Assembly: GCF_013522725.1 (NCBI RefSeq)
Contig: NZ_JAAMRF010000004.1
Location: 407,037 to 471,036, forward strand
Direction: 5' to 3'
DNA: 64,000 bases
Source: Stutzerimonas azotifigens
Lineage (GTDB): Bacteria; Pseudomonadota; Gammaproteobacteria; Pseudomonadales; Pseudomonadaceae
The translations under genes were made by a program, and so were the position numbers. This document shows positions 1-9,348 of the stretch, piece by piece (position 1 is the stretch's first letter; the number at the start of each line of letters is the position of its first letter). Below the pieces are notes generated by a model. That model saw nothing but the letters and a program-made list of their open reading frames with translations. It was not told the origin of the DNA and ran no database searches.

Positions 1-1113
1 CTCAAGGTCGAGGCGACCAAGTTCACTGAGGTGGGCTATGTCGGACGCGACGTCGAGTCGATCATCCGCGATCTGGCCGACGCCGCGCTGAAAATGCTGC
101 GCGAACAGGAAGTCCACAAGATGCGCCATCGCGCCGAGGATGCCGCCGAAGAGCGCATCCTCGACGCTCTGCTGCCGCCCGCCCGCCCGGTGGGTTTCAG
201 CGAGGAACCGACCCGCAGCGATGACTCAAATACCCGCCAGCTGTTTCGCAAGCGCCTGCGTGAAGGCCAGCTCGACGACAAGGAAATCGACATCGAAGTG
301 GCCGAAACGCCCGCCGGCGTGGAAATCATGGCTCCGCCCGGCATGGAGGAAATGACCAGTCAACTGCAGAACCTGTTCTCCAACATGGGCAAGGGCAAGA
401 AGAAATCGCGCAAGCTCAAGATCAAGGATGCGCTGAAGATGGTTCGCGACGAGGAAGCGGCCCGCCTGGTCAACGAGGAAGAACTCAAGGCTCGCGCGCT
501 CGAAGCGGTGGAGCAGAACGGCATCGTCTTCATCGACGAGATCGACAAGGTGGCCAAGCGCGGCAACACCAGCGGCGCCGATGTATCCCGCGAAGGCGTG
601 CAGCGTGACCTGCTGCCGCTGATCGAAGGCAGCACCGTCAACACCAAGCTGGGCATGGTCAAGACAGACCACATCCTGTTCATCGCCAGCGGTGCCTTCC
701 ACCTCTCCAAGCCCAGCGACCTGGTGCCCGAGCTGCAGGGTCGCCTGCCGATCCGGGTCGAGCTCAAGGCGCTGTCGCCCGAAGACTTCGAGCGCATCCT
801 CACCGAGCCCCACGCGTCGCTCACCGAGCAGTACCGTGAATTGCTCAAAACCGAAGGATTGCACGTCGAATTCGCCGAAGACGGCATCAAGCGGCTCGCC
901 GAGATCGCCTGGCAGGTCAACGAGAAAACCGAAAACATCGGTGCGCGCAGGCTGCACACCCTGCTAGAGCGACTGCTGGAAGAGGTATCCTTCAGCGCCG
1001 CCGATCTGGCCGGCCAGCAGAACGGCGAACCGATCCGTATTGACACCGACTACGTCAACAGCCACCTCGGCGAGCTGGCCCAGGACGAAGACCTGTCGCG
1101 CTACATCCTCTAA
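1..1113 (+). CDS. hslU: ATP-dependent protease ATPase subunit HslU (5' end outside window)
   Basis: AAA+ unfoldase of the HslVU (ClpYQ) cytoplasmic protease: it unfolds substrates and feeds them to HslV. The frame is open from base 1 and gives the last 370 residues of a protein usually near 445, so the Walker A region is missing. Visible are the I-domain insert, the Walker B motif [10 protein letters not shown] at about 520-549, the arginine-finger region [12 protein letters not shown] at about 730-765 and the C-terminal tail LSRYIL that docks into HslV. hslV should lie just upstream. The DUF971 gene follows in the same direction after 56 bases. Confidence 0.97.
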   Translation, partial: LKVEATKFTEVGYVGRDVESIIRDLADAALKMLREQEVHKMRHRAEDAAEERILDALLPPARPVGFSEEPTRSDDSNTRQLFRKRLREGQLDDKEIDIEVAETPAGVEIMAPPGMEEMTSQLQNLFSNMGKGKKKSRKLKIKDALKMVRDEEAARLVNEEELKARALEAVEQNGIVFIDEIDKVAKRGNTSGADVSREGVQRDLLPLIEGSTVNTKLGMVKTDHILFIASGAFHLSKPSDLVPELQGRLPIRVELKALSPEDFERILTEPHASLTEQYRELLKTEGLHVEFAEDGIKRLAEIAWQVNEKTENIGARRLHTLLERLLEEVSFSAADLAGQQNGEPIRIDTDYVNSHLGELAQDEDLSRYIL

Positions 1114-1169
1114 CCGCAGCCGCCGTGCACAGACCAGGCCCTGTTCTGCGCACGGCCACGGAGCTCCAA

Positions 1170-1544
1170 ATGCGCATTCCCGTCGCGATTGAACTGCACA
1201 AAGCGTCCAAGACCCTGACCCTAAAGTACGGTCCGGACGAGAGTTACACCCTGAGCGCCGAACTGCTGCGCGTGCATTCGCCATCGGCCGAGGTCCAGGG
1301 TCATGGCAGCCCCATCCTGCAGACCGGCAAGCTCGGCGTCGGGCTGACCCATATCGAGCCGGCCGGCCAGTACGCGCTGAAGCTTACCTTCAGCGATGGG
1401 CACGACAGCGGCCTGTTCACCTGGGACTACCTGGAAAAGCTGGCCACCCAGCAGGATGCGCTCTGGGCGGCCTACCTCGAAGAACTGGCGGCTGCCGGCA
1501 AGTCCCGCGACCCCCAGGTCTCTCCAGTCAAGCTGATGCTCTGA
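1170..1544 (+). CDS. DUF971 (GBBH-like N-terminal domain) protein
   Basis: Conserved 124-residue protein of the DUF971 family, which resembles the N-terminal domain of gamma-butyrobetaine hydroxylase. Its precise role in pseudomonads is not settled. Typical DUF971 residues are present: an early hydrophobic strand followed by LKYGPDES, then the core GLFTWDYLEKL and a C-terminal helix. The ATG at 1170 is preferred over an earlier in-frame start because a GGAG sits just upstream and the conserved domain begins right after it. It follows hslU, as it does in P. aeruginosa, so it is probably in the hslVU transcript. A hairpin at 1556-1579 follows. Confidence 0.85.
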   Translation: MRIPVAIELHKASKTLTLKYGPDESYTLSAELLRVHSPSAEVQGHGSPILQTGKLGVGLTHIEPAGQYALKLTFSDGHDSGLFTWDYLEKLATQQDALWAAYLEELAAAGKSRDPQVSPVKLML

Positions 1545-1555
1545 CGTGAGGGATC

Positions 1556-1579
1556 CTGGCGCTCGACACCGAGCGCCAG
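1556..1579 (+). terminator. Hairpin after hslU-DUF971
   Basis: Perfect 10-bp inverted repeat, CTGGCGCTCG and CGAGCGCCAG, around the loop ACAC, 11 bases after the DUF971 stop. There is no following T-run, so it could be a weak or Rho-assisted terminator or an mRNA-stabilising hairpin. Confidence 0.45.
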
Positions 1580-1849
1580 TACCTCCGGATCGCTCTCTCC
1601 CCAGCGCTCCACGACGCGCCCTGCCCCGCCACTCCATGTGCACGTCTCTGCGGCGTTCCACCGCGCTTCCTGCCTGCGACAACGCACGACGCCGATCCAG
1701 GTGACTCGCCTTTTCCCAGGTCAAAAAGCCGCGCCCTCTCGCCCATCGACAGGCGCGCCGGGCCGCTCGGCGACGGCGACGCACGAGGTGGGGCAAAAGC
1801 GCAGCCTTTTAGGTTTAGAATGCCGGCACATTCTTCCGGTGACAGTGAC
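1580..1849. other. Intergenic region before ubiE, at the site of the pha cluster in other pseudomonads
   Basis: With the hairpin this is about 305 bases without a convincing gene. Short open frames here lack ribosome-binding sites and known protein features. A -10-like TAGAAT lies at 1816-1821, about 29 bases before the chosen ubiE start, without a clear -35. In P. aeruginosa the pha genes lie between these same neighbours. I see no pha remnant. Confidence 0.5.
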
Positions 1850-2620
1850 ATGACCGATCCCCGTAAAGAGCCAGACGCAGACGGCATCACCCATTTCGGC
1901 TACCAGAGCGTGCCCGAGAGCCAGAAGGCGCAGAAGGTCGCAGAGGTTTTCCACTCGGTGGCAGCCAAGTACGACCTGATGAACGACCTGATGTCCGCTG
2001 GCGTGCACCGCCTGTGGAAGCGCTTCACCATCGAGCTGTCCGGCGCCCGCCACGGCAACCGCGTGCTCGACATCGCCGGCGGCACCGGCGATCTGACCCG
2101 TCAGTTCTCGCGCATCGTCGGCCCCACCGGCGAGGTGGTTCTGGCCGACATCAATGCCTCGATGCTCAAGGTCGGCCGCGATCGGCTGCTCGACAAGGGC
2201 GTGGCCGGCAACGTGAAGTTCGTTCAGGCCGATGCCGAAAAGTTGCCGTTCCCTGACAACCATTTCGACGTGGTGACCATCGCGTTCGGTCTGCGCAACG
2301 TGACCCACAAGGAGGACGCCATCGCCTCCATGCTGCGCGTGCTCAAGCCCGGCGGCCGGCTGCTGGTACTGGAGTTTTCCAAGCCGACCAATCAGCTGTT
2401 CTCCAAGGCTTACGACGCCTATTCGTTCAGCCTGCTGCCAATGATGGGCAAGCTGATCACCAACGATGCCGAGAGCTACCGCTACCTGGCCGAATCGATC
2501 CGCATGCATCCCGATCAGGAAACCCTCAAGTCGATGATGGCCGAAGCCGGCTTCGAGCGCGTCACCTACCACAACATGACCGGCGGCATCGTCGCCCTTC
2601 ACCGCGGCATCAAACCCTGA
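1850..2620 (+). CDS. ubiE: Ubiquinone/menaquinone biosynthesis C-methyltransferase UbiE
   Basis: SAM-dependent C-methyltransferase of ubiquinone synthesis (256 residues, as in relatives). Both UbiE signatures are present: the N-terminal [19 protein letters not shown] and, near residue 165, the [17 protein letters not shown] region. The SAM motif I is [11 protein letters not shown]. An upstream in-frame ATG at 1820 would add ten residues. The ATG at 1850 (MTDPRKEP) matches the family N-terminus and is preferred. The stop overlaps the start of ubiJ by one base (TGATG), indicating translational coupling in a ubiE-ubiJ-ubiB operon. Confidence 0.97.
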   Translation: MTDPRKEPDADGITHFGYQSVPESQKAQKVAEVFHSVAAKYDLMNDLMSAGVHRLWKRFTIELSGARHGNRVLDIAGGTGDLTRQFSRIVGPTGEVVLADINASMLKVGRDRLLDKGVAGNVKFVQADAEKLPFPDNHFDVVTIAFGLRNVTHKEDAIASMLRVLKPGGRLLVLEFSKPTNQLFSKAYDAYSFSLLPMMGKLITNDAESYRYLAESIRMHPDQETLKSMMAEAGFERVTYHNMTGGIVALHRGIKP

Positions 2621-3246
2621 TGTTGCGCGCCGCCCTGCTCGCCAGCGTCGAGACCGGCCTGAACCGGGTGTTGCGAATGGACACCACGGCTCTGCCACGC
2701 CTGGGCTGCCTCGCCGGCAAGGTCATCGAAGTACGCTGCAGCGCACCCGCGCTGAGCCTGTTCATCCTCGCCGACGAGCAGGGCCTGCGTCTGGCCTCGA
2801 ACTGGGCGGCCGAGCCCGATTGCCGGCTGACCGCACCGGCCTCGCGCCTGCTGCAGCTGGCCGTCAGCCGCAACAAGACCGCCGTGCTGCACGCCGATGA
2901 TGTCGCGCTGGAAGGCGACACCCATGCCCTGACCAGCCTCGCCGACGTGCTGCAGGACCTCGATCTGGACTGGGAGTATTCGCTCTCCCATTGGCTCGGC
3001 CCGGTGGGCGCACAGCTGATTGGTTCGAGCGTCCGCGGCCAGGCACGCTGGGCACGTGGCAGCGCCGAGACGTTGCGCCGCGATCTGGCCGACTACCTGG
3101 CCGAGGAAAGCCGCAGCCTGGTCGGTACGGCCGAGGCCGAGGCACGCTTCGCCGAACTGGACGACCTCAAGCTGCGGCTCGATCGACTCGAGGCCCGTCA
3201 TCACCGCCTCGCCCACCCTCTCACCGCCAACGACGCCGAAGAATGA
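2620..3246 (+). CDS. ubiJ: Ubiquinone biosynthesis accessory factor UbiJ
   Basis: Lipid-binding accessory factor of the aerobic ubiquinone complex. The 208-residue protein has an N-terminal SCP2-type sterol-carrier fold (roughly residues 15-115), a middle helical part and a C-terminal heptad-rich coiled coil ([20 protein letters not shown]). This is the layout described for E. coli UbiJ, which partners UbiK. It sits between ubiE and ubiB with a one-base overlap at its start and an ATGA overlap at its end. Confidence 0.92.
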   Translation: MLRAALLASVETGLNRVLRMDTTALPRLGCLAGKVIEVRCSAPALSLFILADEQGLRLASNWAAEPDCRLTAPASRLLQLAVSRNKTAVLHADDVALEGDTHALTSLADVLQDLDLDWEYSLSHWLGPVGAQLIGSSVRGQARWARGSAETLRRDLADYLAEESRSLVGTAEAEARFAELDDLKLRLDRLEARHHRLAHPLTANDAEE

Positions 3247-4853
3247 AGCTGTTCGCCGCCACCCGCCGCCTGTTCCGCATCCTGCTGGTGGTGATCCGCT
3301 ACCGCCTCGACGACATCATTCTCGACTTGCCGATGCCCTGGTGGCTGCGTGCGACGAGCTACCTGCTGCCCTGGCGCTGGATACCGCGCCGGCGCACCAC
3401 GCTCAGCCGTGGCGCGCGCCTGCGCCTGGCCCTCGAAGGGCTGGGGCCGATCTTCATCAAGTTCGGCCAGCTCCTGTCCACCCGCCGCGACCTCATGCCG
3501 CCGGACATCGCCGAAGAACTGGCGATGCTGCAGGACCGTGTTCCGCCGTTCAACTCGGACAAGGCCATCGCGCTGATCGAGCAACAGCTGGGGGCACCGG
3601 TGACTCAAGTATTCGCCCGCTTCGACAGCAAGCCGCTGGCCTCGGCCTCCGTCGCGCAGGTCCACGCCGCCAAGCTGCGCAGCGGCGAGGAAGTGGTGGT
3701 GAAGGTGGTGCGACCGAACCTTCGGCCCGTGATCGCCCAGGACATCGCCTGGCTGTTCGTGCTCGCCAAGACCGCCGAGCGCGCCTCCACCGAAGCGCGC
3801 CGCCTGCACCTGGTGGAGGTGGTCGACGACTACGCGAGAACCATCTACGACGAGCTCGACCTACTACGCGAAGCGGCCAACTCCAGCCAGCTCAAGCGCA
3901 ACTTCGAAGACTCCCAGCTGCTCTACGTGCCGCAGGTGTATTGGGACTACTGCCGGCCGAAGGTGCTGGTGATGGAGCGCATCTACGGCATTCCGGTGAC
4001 CGACATGGCGGCCCTGGCCGATCAGCGCACCGACATGAAGAAGCTCGCCGAGCGCGGCGTGGAGATCTTCTTCACCCAGGTCTTCCGCGACAGCTTCTTT
4101 CACGCCGACATGCATCCGGGCAACATCTTCGTCAGCACCCGCCAGCCATGGGATCCGCAGTACATCGCGGTGGATTGCGGCATCGTCGGTAGCCTGACGC
4201 CCGAGGACCAGGACTACCTGGCCCGCAACCTGATGGCCTTCTTCAAGCGCGACTACCGCAAGGTGGCGCAGCTGCATATCGACTCGGGCTGGGTGCCGGC
4301 CGAAACCAAGGTCAACGAGTTCGAGGCGGCCATTCGCACCGTTTGCGAGCCGATCTTCGAGAAACCGCTCAAGGACATCTCCTTCGGTCAGTTGCTGGTG
4401 CGCCTGTTCCAGGTCGCGCGGCGTTTCAACATGGAAGTCCAGCCGCAGCTGGTTCTACTGCAGAAGACCCTGCTCAACATCGAGGGCCTGGGCCGCGAGC
4501 TCTATCCCGAACTGGACCTGTGGAAGACCGGCCAGCCCTATCTGGAACGCTGGATGCGTGAGCGCCTGAGCCCCAAGCAACTGGTCAAGAACCTGCACGG
4601 GCAGATCGAACAGCTGCCCCATCTGGCCGGGATGACCCGTGAGCTGCTCGAGCGCATGGCCCACCCGCACGCCCACAACCCGCCACCGCCGTGGCGCGAG
4701 CGCCATCACGGCTGGCCGTTGCGGCTGATCGGGGCCGTACTGATCGGCAGCGGTGCGACCCTCGCGGCCGGGACAAATGGTTTTGCCGCTGCCGCCAGTT
4801 GGCCCGCCTGGGTGATGCTGGTAACCGGACTGTTCATCGTCGTGCGCAGATAG
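3243..4853 (+). CDS. ubiB: Ubiquinone biosynthesis regulatory ATPase/kinase-like protein UbiB
   Basis: ABC1/ADCK-family atypical kinase needed for ubiquinone synthesis, of normal length (536 residues). Family motifs are intact: the KxGQ helix [12 protein letters not shown], the alanine-rich loop [11 protein letters not shown], the lysine in VKVVRP, the catalytic segment HADMHPGN and the metal-binding DCGIVG. The C-terminus has two hydrophobic segments that should anchor it in the inner membrane. The ATG at 3243 overlaps the ubiJ stop (ATGA). Longer open frames upstream only run through ubiJ. Confidence 0.97.
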   Translation: MKLFAATRRLFRILLVVIRYRLDDIILDLPMPWWLRATSYLLPWRWIPRRRTTLSRGARLRLALEGLGPIFIKFGQLLSTRRDLMPPDIAEELAMLQDRVPPFNSDKAIALIEQQLGAPVTQVFARFDSKPLASASVAQVHAAKLRSGEEVVVKVVRPNLRPVIAQDIAWLFVLAKTAERASTEARRLHLVEVVDDYARTIYDELDLLREAANSSQLKRNFEDSQLLYVPQVYWDYCRPKVLVMERIYGIPVTDMAALADQRTDMKKLAERGVEIFFTQVFRDSFFHADMHPGNIFVSTRQPWDPQYIAVDCGIVGSLTPEDQDYLARNLMAFFKRDYRKVAQLHIDSGWVPAETKVNEFEAAIRTVCEPIFEKPLKDISFGQLLVRLFQVARRFNMEVQPQLVLLQKTLLNIEGLGRELYPELDLWKTGQPYLERWMRERLSPKQLVKNLHGQIEQLPHLAGMTRELLERMAHPHAHNPPPPWRERHHGWPLRLIGAVLIGSGATLAAGTNGFAAAASWPAWVMLVTGLFIVVRR

Positions 4854-4901
4854 CCAGCCGCGCAGCGCACTGGCACACTTGGCCTTCTAGCGGAGATTGC
4901 G

Positions 4902-5297
4902 ATGAACTGGCTGGACGAAATCAACTGGAACGACGACGGCCTGGTGCCGGCGATCGCCCAGGATTGGCAAAGCGGGCGCGTGCTGATGATGGCCTGGATG
5001 AACCGGGAAGCCCTTCAACTGACCGCGCAGGAAGGCCGTGCCATCTATTGGTCACGTTCGCGTGACAGGCTATGGCGCAAGGGCGAGGAGTCCGGCCATG
5101 TGCAGAAGCTCCATGAACTGCGGCTCGACTGCGACGCCGACGTGGTCATCCTGATGGTCGAGCAGGTCGGCGGCATCGCCTGCCACACCGGACGCGAGAG
5201 CTGCTTCTACCGTGTCTACCAGGACGGCGACTGGAAAACCGTCGAGCCGGTCCTCAAGGATCCGCAGGCCATCTATGCAGGGCACGCCCATGAATGA
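4902..5297 (+). CDS. hisI: Phosphoribosyl-AMP cyclohydrolase HisI
   Basis: Third step of histidine biosynthesis: opens the adenine ring of phosphoribosyl-AMP. The 131-residue single-domain form carries the expected metal-binding acidic cluster (RLDCDADV) and the cysteines of [20 protein letters not shown] ribosome-binding site precedes the ATG. hisE overlaps its last codons. As in other pseudomonads, hisI and hisE are separate genes here, not one fused gene as in enterobacteria. Confidence 0.97.
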   Translation: MNWLDEINWNDDGLVPAIAQDWQSGRVLMMAWMNREALQLTAQEGRAIYWSRSRDRLWRKGEESGHVQKLHELRLDCDADVVILMVEQVGGIACHTGRESCFYRVYQDGDWKTVEPVLKDPQAIYAGHAHE

Positions 5298-5622
5298 CAC
5301 GCTCGCCCGTCTGGCCGAGGTGCTGGAAGCCCGCAAGGGCGCGGCGCCGGACAGCTCCTATGTGGCCAGCCTGTATGACAAGGGTCTGAACAAGATTCTG
5401 GAAAAGGTCGGCGAGGAGTCGGTGGAAACCATCCTGGCCGCCAAGGACGCCGCCAGCAGCGGCGATTGCAGCGATCTGATATACGAAACTGCGGACCTCT
5501 GGTTCCACAGCATGGTGATGCTCGCCGCCCTTGGCCAGCACCCACAGGCCGTGCTGGACGAACTGGATCGCCGCTTTGGCCTCTCTGGGCACGCGGAAAA
5601 GGCCGCGCGCCCGCAAACCTGA
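5290..5622 (+). CDS. hisE: Phosphoribosyl-ATP pyrophosphatase HisE
   Basis: Second step of histidine biosynthesis: hydrolyses phosphoribosyl-ATP to phosphoribosyl-AMP. The 110-residue all-alpha NTP-PPase carries [15 protein letters not shown] and [17 protein letters not shown], the metal-binding glutamate/aspartate segments of this fold. It starts inside the end of hisI (8-base overlap), so the two are translated together. tatA follows after 22 bases. Confidence 0.96.
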   Translation: MNDTLARLAEVLEARKGAAPDSSYVASLYDKGLNKILEKVGEESVETILAAKDAASSGDCSDLIYETADLWFHSMVMLAALGQHPQAVLDELDRRFGLSGHAEKAARPQT

Positions 5623-5644
5623 TTCATCTTCCGGAGATATCATC

Positions 5645-5875
5645 ATGGGTTTAGGTGGCATTAGCGTCTGGCAACTACTGATCGTCCTCCTCATCGTGGT
5701 CATGCTGTTCGGCACCAAGCGCCTCAAAGGGCTGGGCTCGGACCTTGGCGACGCGATCAAGGGGTTCCGCAAGTCCATGGGCACCGAGGACGAGAAGCCC
5801 AGCGTCGAGGAAAAGCGCCCACACACCATCGATGCCGAAGCCCGCAAGGTCGACGAGCCGGTCAAGAAAGACTAA
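5645..5875 (+). CDS. tatA: Sec-independent protein translocase subunit TatA
   Basis: Pore-forming component of the twin-arginine translocase in the inner membrane. The 76-residue protein begins [10 protein letters not shown], has one transmembrane helix (about 5-22), the hinge [14 protein letters not shown], an amphipathic helix and a charged tail. The ATG is 8 bases after GGAG. An unusual, very similar second copy of this frame lies after rsmE at about 7730-7981. Confidence 0.97.
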   Translation: MGLGGISVWQLLIVLLIVVMLFGTKRLKGLGSDLGDAIKGFRKSMGTEDEKPSVEEKRPHTIDAEARKVDEPVKKD

Positions 5876-5890
5876 CCGGGGTCCGCCGCG

Positions 5891-6238
5891 ATGTTCGACG
5901 TAGGTTTCACCGAACTGATGCTGGTCGGTCTGGTGGCGTTGTTGGTGCTCGGCCCTGAGCGGCTGCCAGGCGCCGCGCGTACTGCCGGCCTGTGGATCGG
6001 CCGGCTCAAGCGCAGCTTCAGCACCATCAAGGCAGAGGTTGAGCGGGAGATCGGTGCCGACGAGATCCGCCGGCAGCTGCACAACGAGCGCATCCTCGAC
6101 CTTGAGCGGGAAATGAAGCAGAGCATCATGCCGCCTTCCAGCGCGCCCGAGGCCAAGCCAGCAGAGACAGAAGACGTCGCACCGGTTCCAGAACCGACCG
6201 CGCCCGCTCCACGTCCGGACAGATCGCCTGAACCATGA
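5891..6238 (+). CDS. tatB: Sec-independent protein translocase subunit TatB
   Basis: Forms the Tat substrate receptor with TatC. The N-terminal helix with [21 protein letters not shown] and the following [10 protein letters not shown] are typical for TatB and distinguish it from TatA. The amphipathic helix continues to about residue 85, followed by a Pro/Glu-rich tail. At 115 residues it is on the short side. Its stop overlaps the tatC start (ATGA). Confidence 0.95.
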   Translation: MFDVGFTELMLVGLVALLVLGPERLPGAARTAGLWIGRLKRSFSTIKAEVEREIGADEIRRQLHNERILDLEREMKQSIMPPSSAPEAKPAETEDVAPVPEPTAPAPRPDRSPEP

Positions 6239-7029
6239 CCAACAGAGCCAACGATGATCAGGAAATGCCCCTGGTCGCCCACCTGACCGAACTGCGCAAG
6301 CGCATCCTGCGCTGCGTGGTGGCGATCCTGCTGCTGTTCAGCGGCCTGTTCTATTTCTCCCAGCAAATCTATGCCCTGGTGGCCGCGCCGCTGCGCGCCT
6401 ACCTGCCCGAAGGCGCGACGATGATCGCCACGGGCGTCGCCTCGCCGTTTCTGACGCCCTTCAAGCTCACCCTGATGGTGGCGCTGTTCCTCTCGATGCC
6501 GGTGATCCTGCACCAGATCTGGGGCTTCATCGCGCCTGGGCTGTACAAGCACGAGAAGCGCATCGCGGTGCCGCTGCTGATCTCCAGCATCGTTCTGTTC
6601 TACGCCGGCATGGCGTTCGCCTATTTCGTGGTTTTCCCGATCATGTTCGGCTTCTTCGCCAGCGTGACCCCGCAGGGCGTGGCGATGATGACTGACATCG
6701 GCCAGTACCTGGATTTCGTGCTGACGCTGTTCTTCGCCTTTGGCGTGGCGTTCGAGATCCCGGTGGCGACCTTCCTGCTCATCTGGGTCGGCATCGTCGA
6801 CGTGCAGACGCTGCGCAAAAGCCGGCCCTACGTCATCGTCGGCTGTTTCGGCGTCGGCATGGTGCTGACGCCACCCGACGTCTTCTCGCAGACGCTGCTC
6901 GCCGTGCCGATGTGGTTGCTGTTCGAGATGGGTGTCATCTGCGGCAGCATGGTTGCCAAGAAGCAACAGGCGGCCGAAGAAGCCGACCCTGCGGCCAACG
7001 GTAGCCAACCGCCCGCACCGCGCCCGTGA
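6235..7029 (+). CDS. tatC: Sec-independent protein translocase subunit TatC
   Basis: Multispanning core of the Tat receptor, 264 residues. It shows the N-terminal family motif [15 protein letters not shown], six hydrophobic spans and conserved elements such as [11 protein letters not shown] and the region around [11 protein letters not shown]. The start overlaps tatB, and the last bases overlap the GTG start of rsmE. Window genes that probably use this system include the aldo/keto reductase at 37098-38012. Confidence 0.97.
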   Translation: MTNRANDDQEMPLVAHLTELRKRILRCVVAILLLFSGLFYFSQQIYALVAAPLRAYLPEGATMIATGVASPFLTPFKLTLMVALFLSMPVILHQIWGFIAPGLYKHEKRIAVPLLISSIVLFYAGMAFAYFVVFPIMFGFFASVTPQGVAMMTDIGQYLDFVLTLFFAFGVAFEIPVATFLLIWVGIVDVQTLRKSRPYVIVGCFGVGMVLTPPDVFSQTLLAVPMWLLFEMGVICGSMVAKKQQAAEEADPAANGSQPPAPRP

Positions 7030-7733
7030 ACCTGCTGCTGCTCGAGCCCGCCGACCATGTGGCGGGCGACCGGGTCGTCCTGCGCGACCGACGGCTCAGG
7101 CATCTGCGCGAGGTCCACGAGGCCGAGGTCGGTCAGACCCTGCGGGTCGGCCAGCTCGGCGGGCTGATGGGCGAAGGGCGCCTGTTACGCCTGGACGAGC
7201 AGGAAGCCGAACTCGAGATCAGCCTCGACCAGCCGCCGCCGGCCAAGCTCCCCCTCATCCTGCTGCTCGCCTTGCCGCGTCCCAAGATGCTGCGCCGCGT
7301 GCTGCAGACGGTCGCCGCGATGGGCGTGCCGCGCCTGGTACTGCTCAACAGCTACCGGGTGGAAAAGAGCTTCTGGCAGACCCCCTTCCTGGAGCCGGCT
7401 GCGATCCGCGAGCAGCTCATGCTCGGCCTCGAACAGGCCCGCGATACCCTGCTGCCAGAGGTGATCATCGAGAAGCGCTTCAAGCCCTTCGTCGAGGATC
7501 GCCTGCCCGCCCTGGCGGCTGGCAGTCTCGGCCTGACCGGCCACCCTGGCGACTATCCGCCCTGCCCTCGCGCCCTGAACGAGCCGGTGACCCTGGCCAT
7601 CGGCCCAGAAGGCGGCTGGATTCCCTATGAAGTGGAAAAGCTCGCTGCCGCCGGCCTCGCGCCGGTGCAACTGGGCGAGCGCATCCTGCGCGTCGAGACG
7701 GCCGTCCCAGCGCTGCTGGCACGGCTGTTCTGA
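7026..7733 (+). CDS. rsmE: 16S rRNA (uracil(1498)-N(3))-methyltransferase RsmE
   Basis: SPOUT-class methyltransferase that methylates U1498 of 16S rRNA. The 235-residue protein has an N-terminal PUA-like domain and a C-terminal knotted domain with the SAM-binding signatures IGPEGGW and [11 protein letters not shown]. It starts with GTG overlapping the tatC stop (GTGA), so translation is coupled to tatC. The stop is followed at once by a second TatA-like frame. Confidence 0.95.
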   Translation: MNLLLLEPADHVAGDRVVLRDRRLRHLREVHEAEVGQTLRVGQLGGLMGEGRLLRLDEQEAELEISLDQPPPAKLPLILLLALPRPKMLRRVLQTVAAMGVPRLVLLNSYRVEKSFWQTPFLEPAAIREQLMLGLEQARDTLLPEVIIEKRFKPFVEDRLPALAAGSLGLTGHPGDYPPCPRALNEPVTLAIGPEGGWIPYEVEKLAAAGLAPVQLGERILRVETAVPALLARLF

Positions 7734-7981
7734 GGACTCACCAGCTCATCGAGGTCTCGAAACGCTGCTTCGGCGGCATCAGCATTTGGCAACTGCTCAT
7801 CATCCTGCTCATCGTCCTCATGCTCTTCGGCAGCCGGCGCCTGCGCAGCCTGGGCAGCAACCTGGGCGAAGCGGTGAGCGGCTTCCGCCGCACCATGGGC
7901 CGCGGCGAGACGTCCTCACCCGAACTGGAGCAAACATCCCAGCCAACCCGGACCACACAAGAGGCAGCCGAGCGGGCCTGA
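7730..7981 (+). CDS. Second TatA/TatE-like protein, no canonical start codon
   Basis: An open frame after rsmE encodes [20 protein letters not shown], then [20 protein letters not shown] and a Glu/Thr-rich tail. It is a close relative of the TatA at 5645-5875, including helix, hinge and amphipathic helix. The frame is open from 7631 to the TGA at 7979-7981 but has no ATG, GTG or TTG before the membrane helix. By alignment the start should be at 7763, where the codon is CGC, 8 bases after a GAGG. The real tatA has the same 8-base spacing after GGAG. A CTG at 7730 overlaps the rsmE stop as CTGA and is the coordinate used here; ATC at 7748 is another option. It is either a gene with a rare start or a recently silenced copy. 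Confidence 0.55.
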   Translation: MRTHQLIEVSKRCFGGISIWQLLIILLIVLMLFGSRRLRSLGSNLGEAVSGFRRTMGRGETSSPELEQTSQPTRTTQEAAERA

Positions 7982-8063
7982 ATCACGGTCCGATGAACGT
8001 CGCGCACCCCTTCGCTGCGCCATAGTCAGAGATGCTGAACCCCTTTTTTTTTGTAAGGCCCTA

Positions 8064-8492
8064 ATGCGCCCCCTGACCATCGACCTCGACCGCCTCGAAT
8101 ACGCGCTCGACAGCCGCGATGCTGCCGAGTACTACCTCGACCAGGAAACCGGGGAGATCCACGCGGTGTTCCCTGGAGACCCCGCGCCCGGAGCCGAGGA
8201 GAAGTACGACGTCCAACCCGACCGCTACTTGCACATCGAGCGCCTGGACCTGGCCCAGTCGCTGGCGATGCGCGAGGCCTTTCTGTTCACCATCCACGAT
8301 CCGGACGCGCACGTTGCGCACGCCGTGCTGAGCGATGCGCTGTCCGGCCGCAGGCCGCTGCGCACCTTCGATTTCAAACTCGAGGACTTCCCACGCATCC
8401 GCGAACGCTGGCTGCTCTACCAAGCCACCCAGCTACGCGAGTACGCCATCACCTGGCTGCACGACAAGGGCCTCGAGCCGTCGCGCCGCTGA
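8064..8492 (+). CDS. UPF0158 family protein
   Basis: Conserved 142-residue protein of the UPF0158 family, function unknown. Visible features are the N-terminal segment ALDSRDAAEYYLDQETGEI, a central IERLDLAQSLAMREAF helix and the C-terminal RERWLLYQATQLREYAITWL helix; these are consistent with that family. A TAAGG lies just before the ATG. No obvious operon partner; the next gene is 60 bases downstream on the same strand. Confidence 0.75.
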   Translation: MRPLTIDLDRLEYALDSRDAAEYYLDQETGEIHAVFPGDPAPGAEEKYDVQPDRYLHIERLDLAQSLAMREAFLFTIHDPDAHVAHAVLSDALSGRRPLRTFDFKLEDFPRIRERWLLYQATQLREYAITWLHDKGLEPSRR

Positions 8493-8555
8493 GCGGCCAC
8501 ACGGCTTCGCGAGACGGCTAGACTGCTGGCTTTTCAGGCTTACAGGAAAGCGGTG

Positions 8556-8903
8556 ATGAGCGTCGACGACATCGAACGTTTCTGCCTGCAGCTGCCCGGC
8601 GCGCGCAAGCGCGTGCAGTGGGGCGGCGTGCATGTCTTTTCGCTGGGCGAGCGCAAGATGTTCGCCACCCTGCATCTGTCCGGCGACGGCGCGCTGGCGT
8701 TCAAGGTCGACGACGACCGTTTTCTCGGCTTCTGCGATCGCCCGGGCTTTCGTCCGGCGCCCTATCTGGCGCGTGCGCGCTGGGTCAGCGTGAACGATCC
8801 CGGCATCGTCGGTACGGCGGAGCTGCAGGAGTTGCTGACGCGCTCACACCAGCTGGTGGTTGCCCGCCTGCCGAAGCGGCAACGGGTCGGGTTGCTGCTC
8901 TGA
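8556..8903 (+). CDS. MmcQ/YjbR family DNA-binding-like protein
   Basis: Protein of 115 residues with the MmcQ/YjbR fold, which has a double-stranded-DNA-binding-like topology. The biological role is unknown. Typical features are an early QLPGARKRVQWGG segment, the K-x-F-A strand (ERKMFATL), FKVDDDRF and the C-terminal helix. An AGGAAAG at about 8543 supports the ATG at 8556 over the GTG three bases earlier. It converges on dtd, whose stop is 7 bases away. Confidence 0.8.
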   Translation: MSVDDIERFCLQLPGARKRVQWGGVHVFSLGERKMFATLHLSGDGALAFKVDDDRFLGFCDRPGFRPAPYLARARWVSVNDPGIVGTAELQELLTRSHQLVVARLPKRQRVGLLL

Positions 8904-8910
8904 GCCGCGT

Positions 8911-9348
8911 TCAGGTCTCAAGCAGGAAGGTCACCGGACCGTCATTGACGAGATGAACCTGCATGTCGGCGCCGAAGCGCCCGCAGGCCACTTGTGGATG
9001 GCTGGCGCGCGCCCGTTCGGCCAGGTAGTCGTATAGGCGCTCGCCCTCATCCGGCGGTGCGGCGGAGGAAAAGCTCGGGCGCAAACCACTGCGGGTATCA
9101 GCGGCGAGGGTGAACTGGGAAACCAGCAGCAAGCCGCCACCGACATCCTTGAGCGAGCGATTCATCTTGCCCGCCTCGTCGCTGAAGACGCGGTAGTTGA
9201 GCAGTTTGTGCAGCAGCTTGTCGGCACGCGCCGCATCATCGCCGCGCTCCACACCGATCAGTACCAGCAAGCCCTGGTCGATCGAGCCGACCACCTCACC
9301 CGCGACTTCCACCCGCGCCTGGCGGACCCGCTGCAGCAAGCCTTTCAT
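8911..9348 (-). CDS. dtd: D-aminoacyl-tRNA deacylase Dtd
   Basis: Hydrolyses D-aminoacyl-tRNAs (and Gly-tRNA-Ala), protecting translation. The protein is 145 residues, full length. It has the catalytic SQFTLAAD motif, with the family Ser-Gln, and the cross-subunit Gly-cisPro motif [11 protein letters not shown] near the C-terminus. The start overlaps the pip stop (ATGA), so pip and dtd form a two-gene operon. Confidence 0.96.
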   Translation of the reverse strand: MKGLLQRVRQARVEVAGEVVGSIDQGLLVLIGVERGDDAARADKLLHKLLNYRVFSDEAGKMNRSLKDVGGGLLLVSQFTLAADTRSGLRPSFSSAAPPDEGERLYDYLAERARASHPQVACGRFGADMQVHLVNDGPVTFLLET

